A stretch of 64,000 nt of DNA from Zoroaster sp. YZ-2022 (GCA_029582265.1 CM055819.1:38699934-38763933), one strand, 5' to 3'. Shown: positions 24,758 through 38,133, numbered from the stretch's first letter. Program-made: numbers and translations. Notes: generated from the sequence alone by a model not told the origin.

Positions 24758-27700
24758 CCCTTTCGATCCCACGGGCTCTAAAAAGAGCCTTTGTTGTGAT
24801 ACGCTTCGATCCCGTGGGCTCTAAAAGGTGCCGGGAATCGGCATGCCCTTGACTTACGACGGCTCCTTAATTCACCGCCTGAAAATGCTTGAGTGGGTTT
24901 TTTGGTTGGCGCCCTCTATTGACAGGAATGCAGTTTACGCAAGTTTTATGAAAATAATGAACACGTCACTTTAGCTTTGCGGTTTCCTGATGCTAGCGTC
25001 GCTGCGTCCAGAACGCGAACGGTCAGTTTTTAGTTGCAATCATGATGGAAACGGACATAAATGATGGCATTTTGGCCGAGATTTTGGCAGACAGTGGCTC
25101 AGAATCAGATGACGAAGTAACGGATGACGACAGCACATTATCTATAGTAGAACTTCCAGCGGAATTCGTTCAAGAGGTAGGTAGGCCTAAATCACAGTAA
25201 AAATGAATAACTAACATCTAACGTTACTCTTCGAGCCCAATGCAAATTAATGTAATTTACTTATTGTCCTAGGCTATAGCGTAAATATTGGATGCATTTT
25301 TTTTTATATGCTCAAGGGGGTTGTTGGAGTTGAGGAATGTAAATTTTGAAAATGGATCCCTTGACTGACCAAATCCCCACCCCCTGGACTGGGTCAAAAA
25401 AGTCATGCACAAATTACCCGAGTGAAAATGTACAATTTTTAGTAGTTTGTTGGGGTAATAATTAATAGGCCTATTTGTGTTCATTGAAACAGCAAGTTGA
25501 AGTATATCGTCCATGTACGTAATTCGCCGCACTCGTGAAATGACGCACTTACCTTTGGCTTAGAATTTCTCGGAAAACTTACAAAACTATGGCGTGTTAA
25601 TGGTTGCATGAACTTATCTAAGTCATACTTGTTACAAAAACAAAAATCACAGTGAAATTGTATGATTTACTGGAAAGTTAGTGCTTGTGAAAGTGGAAAA
25701 AGTTGTTTAACCACTGATTTTACTAGATACAAATAGTAAGGGATTTACATGACCTCAATTTTGTTTCACGAACATCTGTGATTTTATTGTTCTATGCCGT
25801 CAACAAGCTGTTGTCTGTGGAAACCAAAATATATGAATGCTTTGCATTTGCAATGATTTTTTAAAGAAATACTGATCCTCAAAATGGACACATTTCTTAT
25901 AGAAGAAGTGAACGAAGACTACTTAATTCGTTGGTGTTTATTTCATCGGCAGTGGAAAATTATTGAGAAAATGAAACATTAATATCATGGTTATGAAAAG
26001 AAATATTTTATTTGACAATATGTTAACATAATTTTTACACATTTCAAAGTTTTAAAGTACTTTTTGCAAAAATTTTAACCACCTTCCATTTTATTGGTCT
26101 TTCAAGAATATTGATTACATGTAAAAGTTTTGAGAGCTTCTCCAAATTATACCATTTTATTTTTAAAATCTAGAACAATATTTTTATTTTCAAGATTAAA
26201 AACAATGTTACAACCATCTGGAATAAGATGAAACATGATTCAACTGTTTTTCTTCTTGGGTACATTTTCTGTGACCCCATCAACTTTAACAGTTTGGGGG
26301 TGAGTCATTATACCAACATCAATTTTTTGACGACCACAATTCTGTGCGTCTCAAAAAACGGCGCTCATGACATCCACGCATATGATCATGCATTGAAATT
26401 CAGCATTTTACAAGAGAATCCTTCACTGAAACAAACTGAAACACCAAACTGCTAATTTCATTTGTAAGTTACTGTCCAGTTGATTATATAACCTTAGGTG
26501 CGTCATTTAGGGTAAATTGAGGATAGATATAGCATAGAAATTTTAGCATCCACCCATAGCCAGTCGTGCTATTTAGCGTCAACAAGCTGAAAATGCACTC
26601 TTAGTCTCAAGCTTCCAAAAATATAGCCTCGTATTCGAAAGGCCCTTATAAGTCATATAACACAAGAAGTTGGGGAATTCACTTTCACAATCCCACATTA
26701 AGCGAAAATTTATCGGCAACGAGTTTTTGGAGAGTGGATGGAAGCGCGCCATATTTCTTTCTCTCAGCACAATATTCATTTTGTGCATGACCCCTGTGCC
26801 TGTCAGCATGCAGCAAAGTAGCATTGAGATATTGTATTTACAAATGTAAGACCGAGATTAATCCTCCATTTGCCTTGTTTTTTCTGTTGCAGCCTACCTA
26901 CCAAGGTGATAGCGGCCGAGATCAAGGAGGACGACAGGAAAGTTAGATTTCGATCCGGTTGGGAACAGCGAGACCATTACGACTGTGGGACTGTGCAGTT
27001 CACTGGAAATTCTGGCCCCCACCGGCGACTTTGCCACACTGTCGGCAGTGGAGATCTTCAAGCTGTATTTTTGTCAACTCGTGTGGAATATGCTGTCGTA
27101 CGACGAATCGCTATCTTGCGCAGCAAACAATAGACTCAAAACTTGATCAACAATTCTCCTGGCACCAACCAACATTCCAGAAATGATGGCATTTGTGGCA
27201 CTTCTCATTGCTATGGGCATAAACAAATCCTCTCAATACAAGATGTACTGGCTCGACATCTGAAATTCTTCACATCCCATTCTATCCACGATCATGTCCC
27301 GTTATCGGTTCAGTTCAATTCTTCGGTTCCTCCACATCTCAAATAACCAAATTCCTCGTATAGCCTTGCCTAAACGGGACAAACTTTCCAAAGTTCGCCC
27401 TTGATAGAAGTCCTCGTCCGAAGTTTCTCAACCTGTATAACCCTCGCGCAGAATCTGTCTCAGGCAGAGTATGTTGAAATTCAAGGGATGCTTAAGTTTT
27501 GTTCAGTACATGCCTAAAAACCTATCAAGCAGGGGTATTAAAGCCTTCTCCTGAATCGAGTCCAAAACAGGATACACGTGGTGCTTGGAAACTGTACACA
27601 GGAGCCGACGACACCCAAACTGTTTATGATGCAGACGTAGATTCCAAGTCATCAGACTGCCATCCACCAAACCCAACAGTTGCAGGAAAAGTCGTCATTG

Positions 27701-28540
27701 ATCTGGTCTATGGACTTGAGAATAAGGGACACGTAATATATTGTGATAATTACTATACTAGCCCAGCTCTTGTAGCTAAACTTGCTAAACTAGGATTCGG
27801 ATGTTGTGGAACTGTTCGTTACACTACACAGGAATACCCAGACAAAACCCCAAAACCATAAAATGAAGAAAGGAGATGACCCATTTTTTTGGGTGAAAGG
27901 TGGGCAATTGTGTATTGTTTGGCAAGACAAAAAATCTGTAACACTTTTAACTAATGTAGGCAACACTGATTTGTCCAAAAAGCAAATTCGGTGTAAGAGC
28001 ACAAGTGGATTTTGTAATGTTATGAAGCCCAATTGTATTGAAGATTACAACAAAAACATGGGTGGAACTGATCTTGCCGACCAATATTTTCAGTATTACA
28101 ATCATACACACAGAAGCTTGAAATGGTGGAAAAGAGTTTTTTTTCCATATGCTGAATATCTGTATTGTCAATAGCAGAGTAATATTCACCAGCATAGCAG
28201 GGAACAAAAATGTCAGTAACCTTGATTTTCGTGTATAGGGATTGTACAGGGCTTGCTGTTAGGTTGGGAGCGTAACGCAAACAAGTCAGTTGAGATACCA
28301 TATTCCTATCAAGTTGACAGGGCAACAGCACTATCCTGGCAAAACCCCCAACGGAAAGAAACGCGACTGCATTGTTTGCAGTAACCGAAAATTAGGCAGG
28401 CGAAAACAAACAACGATGATCTGTAAACAATGTACACAACCTATGTGCATAGTTCCTTGCTTTGAGAAATACCACATCACTTGATTGTAAATCTATACTA
28501 CTTGCCCCCCCCCGTTCAATGTTGGGAAAGGTCGGACAAG
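24758..28540 (+). mobile_element. piggyBac transposon, degraded, 3' inverted end missing
   Basis: It begins CCCTTTCGATCCCACGGGC right after TTAA, whereas the empty site TTAA plus GCTCAACC survives in segment 1. A subterminal near-repeat (CTTCGATCCCGTGGGC, 24806) follows. A transposase relic occupies 25041-28484. No matching ...GGG-TTAA right end is found. Instead the sequence passes into a tandem repeat at 28541 and then into segment 2 DNA, so a deletion or misassembly removed the right end. Confidence 0.85.
25041..28484 (+). pseudogene. piggyBac transposase (DDE_Tnp_1_7 plus C-terminal cysteine domain), broken
   Basis: The first coding part, about 25041-25180, is acidic (METDINDGILAEILADSGSE) and ends at a GTAGGT donor-like site. 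The next sense resumes after a TTGCAG acceptor at about 26892. Frames then change several times through MAFVALLIAMGI (27184-27220) to a 27499-27861 stretch with TRGAWKLYTGADD and GHVIYCDNYYTSPALVAKL, the catalytic-Asp region of the family. MGGTDLADQY and KWWKRVFFPYAEY follow at 28060-28160. The end carries CIVCSNRKLGRRKQ...C..C...PCFEKYH (28371-28484), the zinc-binding tail typical of piggyBac/PGBD proteins. The real protein cuts and pastes at TTAA. This copy has multiple frameshifts and stops. Confidence 0.85.
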
Positions 28541-29365
28541 CTGCAGATTACAGTCCAAACCAACATTGAATTGGGGGGTGGGGGTGGGGTGTTGGCATGG
28601 ATTGTGATGTATTTACACTGAATACAAGTAAATGGTTTATTTCCAAGTAGAAAACCAAAAAAAAATCCCCCAAAATCTCATCCAAGTTATTGTTTTTCAC
28701 ATGAAAAAAAAATCTTATACCTGTACCGTATTTGCATGAAATATCACCCATTTGTATTACTTTACTTTAGTGTAAATACTGATCCAAATATTTAATTGTT
28801 TTGCTTTTGCACTTAAAAAATCTGCAGATTACAGTCCAAACCAACATTGAATTGAAGTTAGCATGGATTGTGATGTATTTACACTGAATACAAGTAAATG
28901 GTTCATTTCCAAGTAGAAAACCAAAACAAATCTCCAAATATCTCATCCAAGTTATTGTTTTTCACATGGAAAAAAAAATCTTATACCTGTACCGTATTTG
29001 CATGAAATATCACCCATTTGTATTACTTTACTTTAGTGTAAATACTGATCCAAATATTTAATTGTTTTGCTTTTGCACTTAAAATCTGCAGATTACAGTC
29101 CAAACCAACATTGAATTGGGGTGGGGGGGGGGGTTAGCATGGATTGTGATGTATTTACACTGAATACAAGTAAATGGTTCATTTCAAGTAGAAACCAAAA
29201 AATCCCCAAAATCTCATCAAGTTATTGTTTTCACATGGAAAAAAAATCTTATACCTGTACCGTATTTGCATGAAATATCACCCATTTGTATTACTTTACT
29301 TTAGTGTAAATACTGATCCAAATATTTAATTGTTTTGCTTTTGCACTTAAAAAATCTGCAGATTG
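28541..29365 (+). repeat. Tandem repeat of about 264-281 bp, 3 copies
   Basis: Units start at CTGCAGATTACAGTCC (28541, 28822, 29086), contain TGTGATGTATTTACACTGAA, and end TTGCTTTTGCACTTAAAA. The third runs straight into segment 2 at 29366. A variable G-run differs between copies. Confidence 0.95.
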
Positions 29366-29484
29366 TTTAATTCCGATATTCGTTTCAACAAATTTCATAC
29401 TCTAAATATTCGGCAAAACCACACCGAACCGAACTAAACCAATATACAGCAATCCGTAGATATCTGATCCTTCTATTTGTACAG

Positions 29485-29678
29485 GTGGCTGGATTGCATA
29501 CGACATAGATCAGAACCAGTGGATTCGTGTGGACCTGCAAGAGTCAGTTACAGTCACTGGTATCATCACACAAGGGCATTACCATGGTTTCCGTTGGACA
29601 AAGTCATATAAAATAAAGTACAGTGACAACGAGGCTGATTGGATCTACGTGACTGGAGCCGATGGGTTACCATTGGAG
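29485..29678 (+). CDS. Discoidin domain, exon A, segment 2
   Basis: Same 194-nt, phase-1-to-0 exon as 13946-14139, with acceptor TTTGTACAG and donor GTAAGG intact. Key residues are retained (GWIAYDIDQNQWIRVDLQES, GIITQG, SYKIKYSDNEADWIYV). Differences from segment 1 cluster in the first loop (IAYDID for IAQYRD) and in the stretch after ITQG (HYHGFRWTKS for YAGGSLWTQS). Those loops lie near the ligand-binding edge in known discoidin folds. The reading frame is undamaged, so the copy could be in use. Confidence 0.87.
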
Positions 29679-30300
29679 GTAAGGTCCTATCAAGATGACA
29701 TACTTGCACTGTTGTCATATTTTACCTCGAATCAATATACTGCTATAGCAAATGAGACCCATGGTTATTATTCACATAGTGCTACGTTAAATGTACTAAC
29801 TCATGATAGACATGGTATAGTTCTTACGCAATACAAAATGTCAAGTCTTGAATAAAGTGTATAAGTTTCTATACCTGTAATCATTATTAATGTATAAAAT
29901 ACACAAATAAGAAAATAAGAAATCTCAAATTAAGAAACAAAGTGAACAAAAAGATAACATATTTTAGGATCAGCCACCTATTATGGGGGGTCGGCGCCTT
30001 TGAATGTCTTATGTTTGAAGGGGAACATGGCCTATGTCTATGTCCAATATGTTATTCCTGTTATTATAAATTATGACATGATTTTATTATTTGTATTTGG
30101 CTGATGTTGCAGCAGATCAAATCAGTTTCCCAGAATAATCCAACGCTTCAACAGTCAACAATAATTCTACGTTCGCGTAACCATTAAGAAATAATTTGCA
30201 AAAACTACCGAGACAGTTTTGGTACATGTTGATCCTAACCCTATCTTAAAAGCATGCGTGAAAATAAGAAATAAACCCTCTTATAACATCATAGCATATA

Positions 30301-30748
30301 TGTGACCTGTCACCACGAAACCCGGACAAAGTCACTTTCCGATCCATTTCGAGGTAAACAGCGTGCAAAGTCATTTCAAGGGTGGAATCGGTCCATTTTG
30401 GATTTTGGGATGACCGTATGCTTTACATATTCATCTAATGAATCATTTTACTTAAAAAATAAATTAAATCTGTTAAGGTAAAATACTTTTTACCCTCATT
30501 TTGGAGCGATGTTGGTGAACAAGCGTGGACTTCCTGTACAAAAGCCTTCTTTTCTCTGATTGACTTGTTATTGATTGGGCATGTTGGGGGGGGGGGGGGC
30601 TTAATCCCCACCTGAGGGGATTACAGGAAAGTGTTACCCCTACAAGTTTATAATCATTCAAAAGCTTATGAACTGAAGAATATGAAAATACCAAAAACTC
30701 AAAATAAAATTTTCCAACTTTGTCCGGGTTTCGTGGTGACAGGTCACA
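30301..30748. mobile_element. MITE with TGTGACCTGTCACCACGAAA ends, segment 2
   Basis: Paralogue of 14798-15239 at the same intronic site with TA flanks. Confidence 0.8.
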
Positions 30749-31228
30749 TATTCGTTAAAAAATATATTTACTGTTAACAGATATTGGATATTACCACCCC
30801 CACCCCCTTCGTGAGTAAGGTTATGTAGCTAATTTCAATAGGCTAGGTTTTTAGCACATCTTTAATTTCGCTTAATTTGTTTTCTCCCTTGACTTCGAAG
30901 TGATATTTTTGTGTGCAATACTCCTATGAACGCGATTGTAAACATTTTATTCAATTCATTTTCACCTAGACTAGGCGCCTACTAGCAGAATTTTATTATA
31001 ATCATGAAAATACAAGTTTAATTGTTGGCGCATCCATATCGAAGAAGATGATTTATCAATGAGAAGTAATCTTATTTATTTATTTATAAAATCTGTTATT
31101 TTTGGGGGTTATATAACTGAAATACATTTCCTCTTGTTGATGAACTAATATCATAATATATTTTGTTCAAGAAAGGATGCCGATTGGTATCTTTCATACA
31201 CTGCTCTCTTTTAAGTATGTGTATAAAT

Positions 31229-31422
31229 GTCCCTAATTTGCCATAGTGACCAATCAATTAAGTTAGAGTAGTGACCAATGCGGTATTGGTCAATTTGCCA
31301 AATTACAAAAATAGCCAGTTAGAGCATTCGTCATTTGAATGCATGCTCTATGGATTAGATACAATGGGCGGGAAAACTTAAAACTGAAAAGTCGGATTGG
31401 TCACTATGGCAAATTAGGGACG
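31229..31422. mobile_element. MITE with TCCCTAATTTGCCATAGTGA ends, segment 2
   Basis: Paralogue of 15724-15951 with internal deletions relative to it (for example the ATCTCCAAAACTACAAGG part is absent). Confidence 0.82.
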
Positions 31423-31945
31423 AAAGTGAAGACAATGTGTCAGTAAAGACAGGGAGAAGATCATATAATCAGGCTTTATGGATTTTGTTTACAAAACATC
31501 TTTGTTAAGCCATTTTAAGAATACGTATTTTAATTGAAAACAAATTATCAAATAAAACCAGAAAGTGTGTTTAGGGAATATATATATCTTACCAAAATGT
31601 GTCTCTGTATATCTGTTATGAAGAAAATTTACTTTTGAAAACGTAATCCAACACAGTAATTCTCGTTTTTAAATTGGAGAATAATCGTTTTGCTTAATCT
31701 GAGAAAGAAATTTGTGGGATGTTTTTTGTCACCTTTAAAGACAATTCTTCCAAACCTTGTTTTTAAACCAGTACCGTTTTGGCGAATACAAATTATAGTT
31801 TGTGTGCAAAATTTCTTCAAAAACGGCAATTTGTTTGAAATGAATAAAAACGACCTTATATTCCCAAGCCACGTGCAAAACTGAAGAACTGACATTAATG
31901 TTTATTTTCCGACAAGTGTGGGTGGGTGTGGGCGCTCAGGAGGCC

Positions 31946-32094
31946 ACTTGTGGGATACTGACACAATGGGGACAATGGTACCCCCACACGTTTCCCACTT
32001 GTGGGGTACTGACACAATGGGGACAATGGTACCCCACGAGTTTCCCACTTGTGGGGTACTGACACAATGGGGCAATGGTACCCCACAAGTTTCT
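31946..32094 (+). repeat. 51-bp tandem repeat, 3 copies, segment 2
   Basis: Same unit as at 16487. Copies carry ACACG, ACGAG or ACAAG after GGTACCCC. Confidence 0.88.
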
Positions 32095-32513
32095 TCTGGC
32101 GTTGGCTCAAATCAACTGTTAAGGAGGGTTAAAGATGCATGTAGGTTTCATCGGAACATCAGTAATTTCCTAATAGAAAAGGACAAAAATACTTTTTAAA
32201 TGAATATTTCATAGAATAATCGTCAGAACCTTATACTGTAAGGATCTATCGCCCGTGTTTCACCCCCAATTTCTGGAAATTGTTTTCATTGGAACATTGG
32301 TCGTTTCCTTTTAGAAAGGATTACTTTTAAATGATGTATTTCACAGAATAGTTGTCAGAAGCTTGGTTTAACAGTAAACAAAAGTGCTAAAACGAATTAA
32401 TGACGGGATCCACTATCAATGCATTTCGGTACATATTTACTGTAAAAACATGTTTCACACGATTATCTTGAGAAATGTGTATAATTTAACAGCATTTTAT
32501 TAACTTCCTCAAG

Positions 32514-32880
32514 TAAAATAGCAATGTTCTGATGACAAATAAAATAGCAATGTTCTGATGACAAATAAAATAGCAATGTTCTGATGACAAATAAAATAGC
32601 AATGTTCTGATGACAAATAAAATAGCAATGTTCTGATGACAAATAAATAGCAATGTTCCGATGACAAATAAAATAGCAATGTTCTGATGACAAATAAAAT
32701 AGCAATGTTCTGATGACAAATAAAATAGCAATGTTCTGATGACAAATAAAATAGCAATGTTCCGATGACAAATAAAATAGCAATGTTCTGATGACAAATA
32801 AAATAGCAATGTTCTGATGACAAATAAAATAGCAATGTTCCGATGACAAATAAATAGCAATGTTCTGATGACAAATAAAA
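32514..32880 (+). repeat. 26-bp minisatellite, about 14 copies, segment 2
   Basis: Same family as 17012-17396. Some units are one base shorter (AAATAAATAG) and some have TTCCGATGAC, so this array is diverging independently. It ends in TGTCCGTTTAAATAGCG, an uninterrupted TTAA site. Confidence 0.95.
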
Positions 32881-34038
32881 TGTCCGTTTAAATAGCGAAA
32901 GCTGCCGTTAAAATAGCGAAAAATACGAGCGATACGTCTTTAACAGTAAATATAATGCTTAAATGATTCATAACTAGACCCACCATCGATTCATTTTTGG
33001 ACATATTTACTGTAAAACCATGCGTATCATGATTATTTTCCGAAATGTGTAAACATCTTAAAATATCTCTCATTTCAAAGTAATTGTTTCCTTTCAAAAA
33101 GGAAATTATCAATGTTCAAATGAAAAGGTAAATTTCCTGAAATTGCCACAATAAGATATCGATTTACCATTCTCAGTAACCTGCCTAAGGTCTGTAATCC
33201 CCATATAGGCTTAAGCACGTACTGTCCAGCTGCTTATCATCGTTACCTGTAATTACATTGTTCTATCATTAAGGCACTTCATGAGCCTCGACGCGTCGTT
33301 AACACAAATACATTCCTGTAATACAATACTATCAGCCTCTTTGATAATCTTATTGGTAATATTACCTCAGGCAAAACTATATCTATAGAGCAGATTGATA
33401 CCATCATCAGCTTTACACCAAGTAAGTTTTATATTAAAACTCAACCATTTGGTTATATTTGAATTACCAATGCTATACCGTATATTTAACTTCTTGTTCA
33501 TACAGAGTGGTTTTATTTTTGATTGTAATATGCAGTATAGGAATAATTCTCATTTGTATATACATGTATTTATTCCAAAAATGTGTTGCATTATGGACAC
33601 AATTCAATTCTTATAGATCATCATGCTCTGTTTTTAAATGTAATAAATCCATGATCAATCAATATATTCCTACCTGCATTGAGCAATTGAAGAATTTTGT
33701 AAACAACAACTTTTGCAATTTTTCCAGGAAAAGTGTAGACAGTTACTGAAAATTTCACCTGATTAATTGATCTTCATTCATTCTGCTTTATTAAAAATAC
33801 TGCATACGGCGGGCATGAAAAGCCGACATACATGTACTTTTTTTAAATCATATACAATTAACATTTAAATTTCATTACACAAAAATATTCAAATATAAAA
33901 CAAAAACAGAAAATATGGGTTGGAATTCCAGATTAAGTATGAATGCACAAAGTGACATTTTACTAAAAGTGTACCGGGGCTTTTATCTTTAAATACAAAG
34001 AATTACCATGTGTCCGTTTCTTTGTTGTTTGTCTTCAG

Positions 34039-34180
34039 TTTCAGGGCAACACGGACGCAGACACACCTGTAACTGTCTACTTACCCGCGACTCTGCAGAC
34101 GAGATTCATACAGATAGAACCCGTCACGTGGCGTGCTCAATACTACATATGTATGCGCTTTGAACTACTTGGATGCAGAG
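34039..34180 (+). CDS. Discoidin domain, exon B, segment 2
   Basis: 142 nt, acceptor GTCTTCAG, donor GTGATT, phase 0 in and 1 out. It encodes FQGNTDADTPVTVYLPATLQ, TRFIQIEPVTWRAQYYICMR and FELLGCR. It is in frame with exon A at 29485-29678 and keeps the closing Cys. The loop after VTW (RAQYYIC) differs from segments 1 (NYIC) and 3 (HDPYAMC). The preceding intron holds the minisatellite and MITEs. Confidence 0.87.
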
Positions 34181-35002
34181 GTGATTGTCCTTTCTGTGTT
34201 TTCTGTATAAGTAGAATGACAACATCACCGCACAAGACGTGTGATTGATTACTAATTCAAACTATAGGTGGCATGGGGGACCAATATTTATGGTGAAGGA
34301 GACACTTGTGACACTGTCGCCCCCCCCCCCCCATTTGTGCATATTTTTGTGCAAAATTTGCTACTATACATAATTTGTAAAATTTACGATTAACATGCAC
34401 CAGAATGCGTTTGAGAGTAATTATAACCATAACCTAAAAATTAGCTTCGTCATACTTGATTTCCCCGAGGGCGATATTTCCCCGCCCCTATTGGAGGTAC
34501 TGTTTCTCAGTGGCGCAACTCATATTATGTAGCTAGAAATTCAACTGTATGATGATCGTGTGTATGTGTTATGAACATTGTTGATATAGCCTAGAATTAG
34601 GCTAACATTATTATTCTGATTTGTTTCTGCAGCAAACTAATAACGTATATTCCTGAGCTCCTAGCGGCGATCAGCAGCGTCAGTGAAGAGGAAAGGACGA
34701 GTCTCCCAAAATCACTTCAAATTATACGTATATAAAGTCAATTAATATACGTATAATAAAGTCAATGATACGTATATAAAGTCAATTATATAGTGTATAT
34801 CCCGTCCGTTACGTCATCCACACAAACAAATTGATTTTGACTGGATCAGCAGTCAACAGACGGGACAAAAATACAAATTAACTTGGAAATAATGACGCTA
34901 TTATTACACTTCTTTTCAATATTCCTAAGAAACTTGCCCGTAGACTCTGCCGATAGGAGTAAATTACCACCACTAATAAAAGACAAATAGTGGCGGCGAT
35001 TA

Positions 35003-35605
35003 AAGGGAAGGTACAACATTGTTATTTACCTAATTATAAAATTACTGAATTATAATTGGAAAGCTAATTGATGCAGTTGATGAAGTTGGAAAGGTACCAA
35101 CAAAATAAAACTAAAAACCAAAAAATCAAATCAATTGGGTACAATCTTCATCATCCTGAAAAATAATTGTCTAAAGTGTTCCCTAGGGAGCTTATTTCAA
35201 AAGGTTGTCAGACGGCAACTTTGTGCTATTCTGTAAAAAAAAAGTGTGAATGCGTTTTAACATGATATTTTGCATTGAGTAATGTTAGCGGTAGCACCAT
35301 GTAACAATCTCTTAATAGATGTAAGAGTCTTGGTTCTGAGAAAAACCGGTGCTGAGATAACTCGACGTTTCGATCATTATATTCTGATCGTCTTCAGGAG
35401 AAAGAACCAACACTAATTACATCTCTGAAGAGATTATTATGCGCTGACCAAACCCACTCCTGCTGCGTGCACCATGTGAAGCTTCAAATCCTACTTTTCA
35501 CAGGTTTGTTGTCCAATGTAGGCTGTATCTTGGTTCAAAGAAAATGTATAATCACACTCATAGAATCAGTTTTGTCATCTTTATACCAATGTTGTACCTT
35601 CCCTT
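35003..35605. mobile_element. MITE with AAGGGAAGGTACAACATTG ends, TA-flanked, segment 2
   Basis: Inverted ends of 19 bp (left 35003, right mirror CAATGTTGTACCTTCCCTT ending 35605) with TA on both sides. In segment 1 the same site reads GGCGGCGATTAAACG with no element, so insertion followed the split of segment 1 from segments 2 and 3. The middle contains a hammerhead-like motif (35361-35397) within a larger inverted repeat (AGCACCATGTAACAATCTCT at 35294 and a partial mirror near 35425). Confidence 0.8.
35361..35397 (-). ncRNA. Hammerhead-like core (CUGAAGA - stem - GAAAC), candidate only
   Basis: Minus strand reads CTGAAGA, then GATCA pairing with TGATC around a short loop, then GAAACGTCGAG. 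This gives the CUGANGA and GAAA boxes with a helix II between them. Penelope-like elements and related repeats carry minimal hammerhead motifs. A complete helix III and cleavage site are not evident, so activity is unproven. Confidence 0.3.
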
Positions 35606-36016
35606 TAGTAGGGACTAATAGAACACGATACCTGCGTATTGTCTTCTAGTTGCCCATTATGATTATTGTAAATATTTGGAGTTTGATTTTTCCCCTTCTA
35701 TATGCTTTGAAAACAAAACAGAAATGAATTGGTATGTGAGTCCTCAAATGTGTTTGCCACGCCACTGGGACAATCACATTGGTTTTTGTGTTGGTTATTT
35801 CGAACATAATTAGTTGTCAAAATAACGGCTTAGTCTTTACAGAGTGAATGCAAATGGTTTTTAATACTTTGGGGGAAGAGCGAACAAATGGGTGAATAGA
35901 CTGCTACGCCAGTGGTGTTGATATTGGGATACTGGCCCAATATGAGCAGTGTGACAGAATAACGTTGACATTAATGGTGTTAGGTAAAACTTGTAGCTTT
36001 GCATGGTGAGGATGAT

Positions 36017-36250
36017 AAGTAAGACTAATTGCGGTGACACCATGTGGAATCTCACTGAGTAAGTTCTGAAAGGAGACAACTCGACGTTTCGATTAGTATG
36101 CTCTGACTCGCCCTCAGGAGAAAAAAGTCAATTATATCGTCCTGAGTGACGATCAGAGCATACTGATCGAAACGTCGAGTTGTTCCAGTTCTTTTCAGAA
36201 CTAATTACTACTCAATTGATTCACACATGGTGTCACCGATAGTCTTCACT
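36017..36250. repeat. Imperfect long palindrome, segment 2
   Basis: Arms around AACTCGACGTTTCGAT (about 36078) and ATCGAAACGTCGAGTT (about 36166) extend outward through ACACCATGTGG/ACATGGTGTCA. It is the paralogue of the better preserved hairpin at 44680-44932 and has acquired indels (CTGACTCGCC for CTGATCGTCC). Confidence 0.8.
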
Positions 36251-37048
36251 TATTAATGGTGTTATTTTTAACACTCTGCGGGTCTTGACCACGCTACGAC
36301 CTATAGCAGTCTGTCGACATAGCAGAGTCTGTCTCAAGACCGTATGCTAGAAGGTCCGGCAAAACGTAATGCCACTTTATTGTTGCATTTATACCACAAA
36401 GTCATTTTGGCTGGTAATAAAGAAGTTTGCAACAACTAATTATTGAATTAAAAATGAGTAACATCAATAAGATAATGTATATTTATTCAGAACCACAAAC
36501 TGTGTTTGACCTTGATCCAGTATGCATGATCTTGATGCGCATGTGTAGTGATCAAATAATCCCTCATTGCCTGATCAATGTGCGATCAACAGCAACTCTA
36601 TGACGATCAGGATCTGATCCTCCTACGTCCCTTATGTTTGACCACAAGAGGGCGCTACAACACTGACTTTTGGGGCATAAACAAAAATAATGAAACAACA
36701 TAATCTACTTGATTATAAAATCGTATAGATTTTGACGGTTCTTACGTGTAAAATTACTAAAAAGTATGTTTACATTATGTTAATATTATTGGCGCCCTCT
36801 TGTGCTTGAGCAAAAGCATGGGAAGAAATATATTTAATGATGGGGGGGGGGGGGGGGGGAAAACGGTTGCGGGCATTTATTGTGATGATTTTTGGATGGG
36901 GCGGTACAGGCAGTACCGGTACCAGTATGAATCCTTTATCAAACCCTTGACCCCTAAAGATTTTTTATTGTATTACATTTCGGGGATATTTAATTGTTCA
37001 AATATTTGTTTTAATTCTAAAAATCATTTGGGGATTTGTAATTGTTAG

Positions 37049-38133
37049 TATCGTCTCCTCAGGCATGTTGTTGGGAGACAAGTGGGTTCCTGATTGGGTG
37101 GGAGGTGGGAGGTGGGAGGGGATCTTTAGCGAAGATTCACACAAGGTGTTCATTTTTGGAAGAACACTGGGCACTAGACATCAGATTTGCTGAAATCAGA
37201 TGCCGAGAAATTGACGTTTGAAATAGTCAGCTTAGATAAACGAAATTTACGGAAATTTCCCAATTAAAGAATTGTACAAAATGCCAAACGGAAACAATTT
37301 TACGTATTTTTATTACCACGAAAATACCCGCGCAAATACACAGTACACGAATGCACATCTTGCTGAACTTCAAATAGGGTCAGTTCTTTGGATGGCAGCC
37401 CACTGAGGGTGTTTGTTTGCTTGAATGGACGGGCGCGACCACTTCGCGCCCCGGTATGGTCCTGGCCGTCACCCGGTAACCAGTTTATGACACGGTATGA
37501 CGGTAGGCATTCTGGTAGGCATTTTGCCTCAGTTCTGACAAACAAAGTAATTACAATTAAATATATAATTCAATGGATATGTGTGTATGGGTCTTTTGGT
37601 ATATAATTATTTGAGAAAAGGGACTCTGGGCGAAAAGTCCTCTGGAGCTATAGTCGGTCCCCTGAATCCACCCCTGTAAATGTTTTTGGTTTTATGGGGA
37701 TGATCAGGGCCCTATTTCATGGCGCTGCATAACATGGAATTACCCGCTTATACAATCACCATAATTATCTGCTTACAGGGTTAGCAATCCTTATAATTTA
37801 TATGCGAAGTACGCATATAAGCAGAATTACCTTAATTGCTAACCCGTATGAAATACGCTTATGTTAAGCAAATGTGTTTCTGCTCCAGTAAGCGGCGAGC
37901 TTTCGCTTACGGTAAGCAGAGCCGTCAGACTGGGCCCAGGTCCTGCGAAGTGCGGTCAGAGGATACTCAACATCAAGTGGGAATGCAAGGCAAGTGTGTC
38001 TGCATGTTACATCCAGTTTTAGAAGTCTATATGCAGATACTGTTTTGTCCATCAGGGAAGGAGAACAAAGATATATAAGAACCCTTGGTCACATGCAAGG
38101 ACAAAACATTTGAAAGTAATAAGTACAAAAAAT
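37049..38133. other. Non-coding segment 2 DNA
   Basis: Conserved with 20910-21940 and 46010-47097. It holds small inverted motifs (GCTTATACAATCACC...; TATGCGAAGTACGCATA) but no exon that I can support. Confidence 0.5.
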
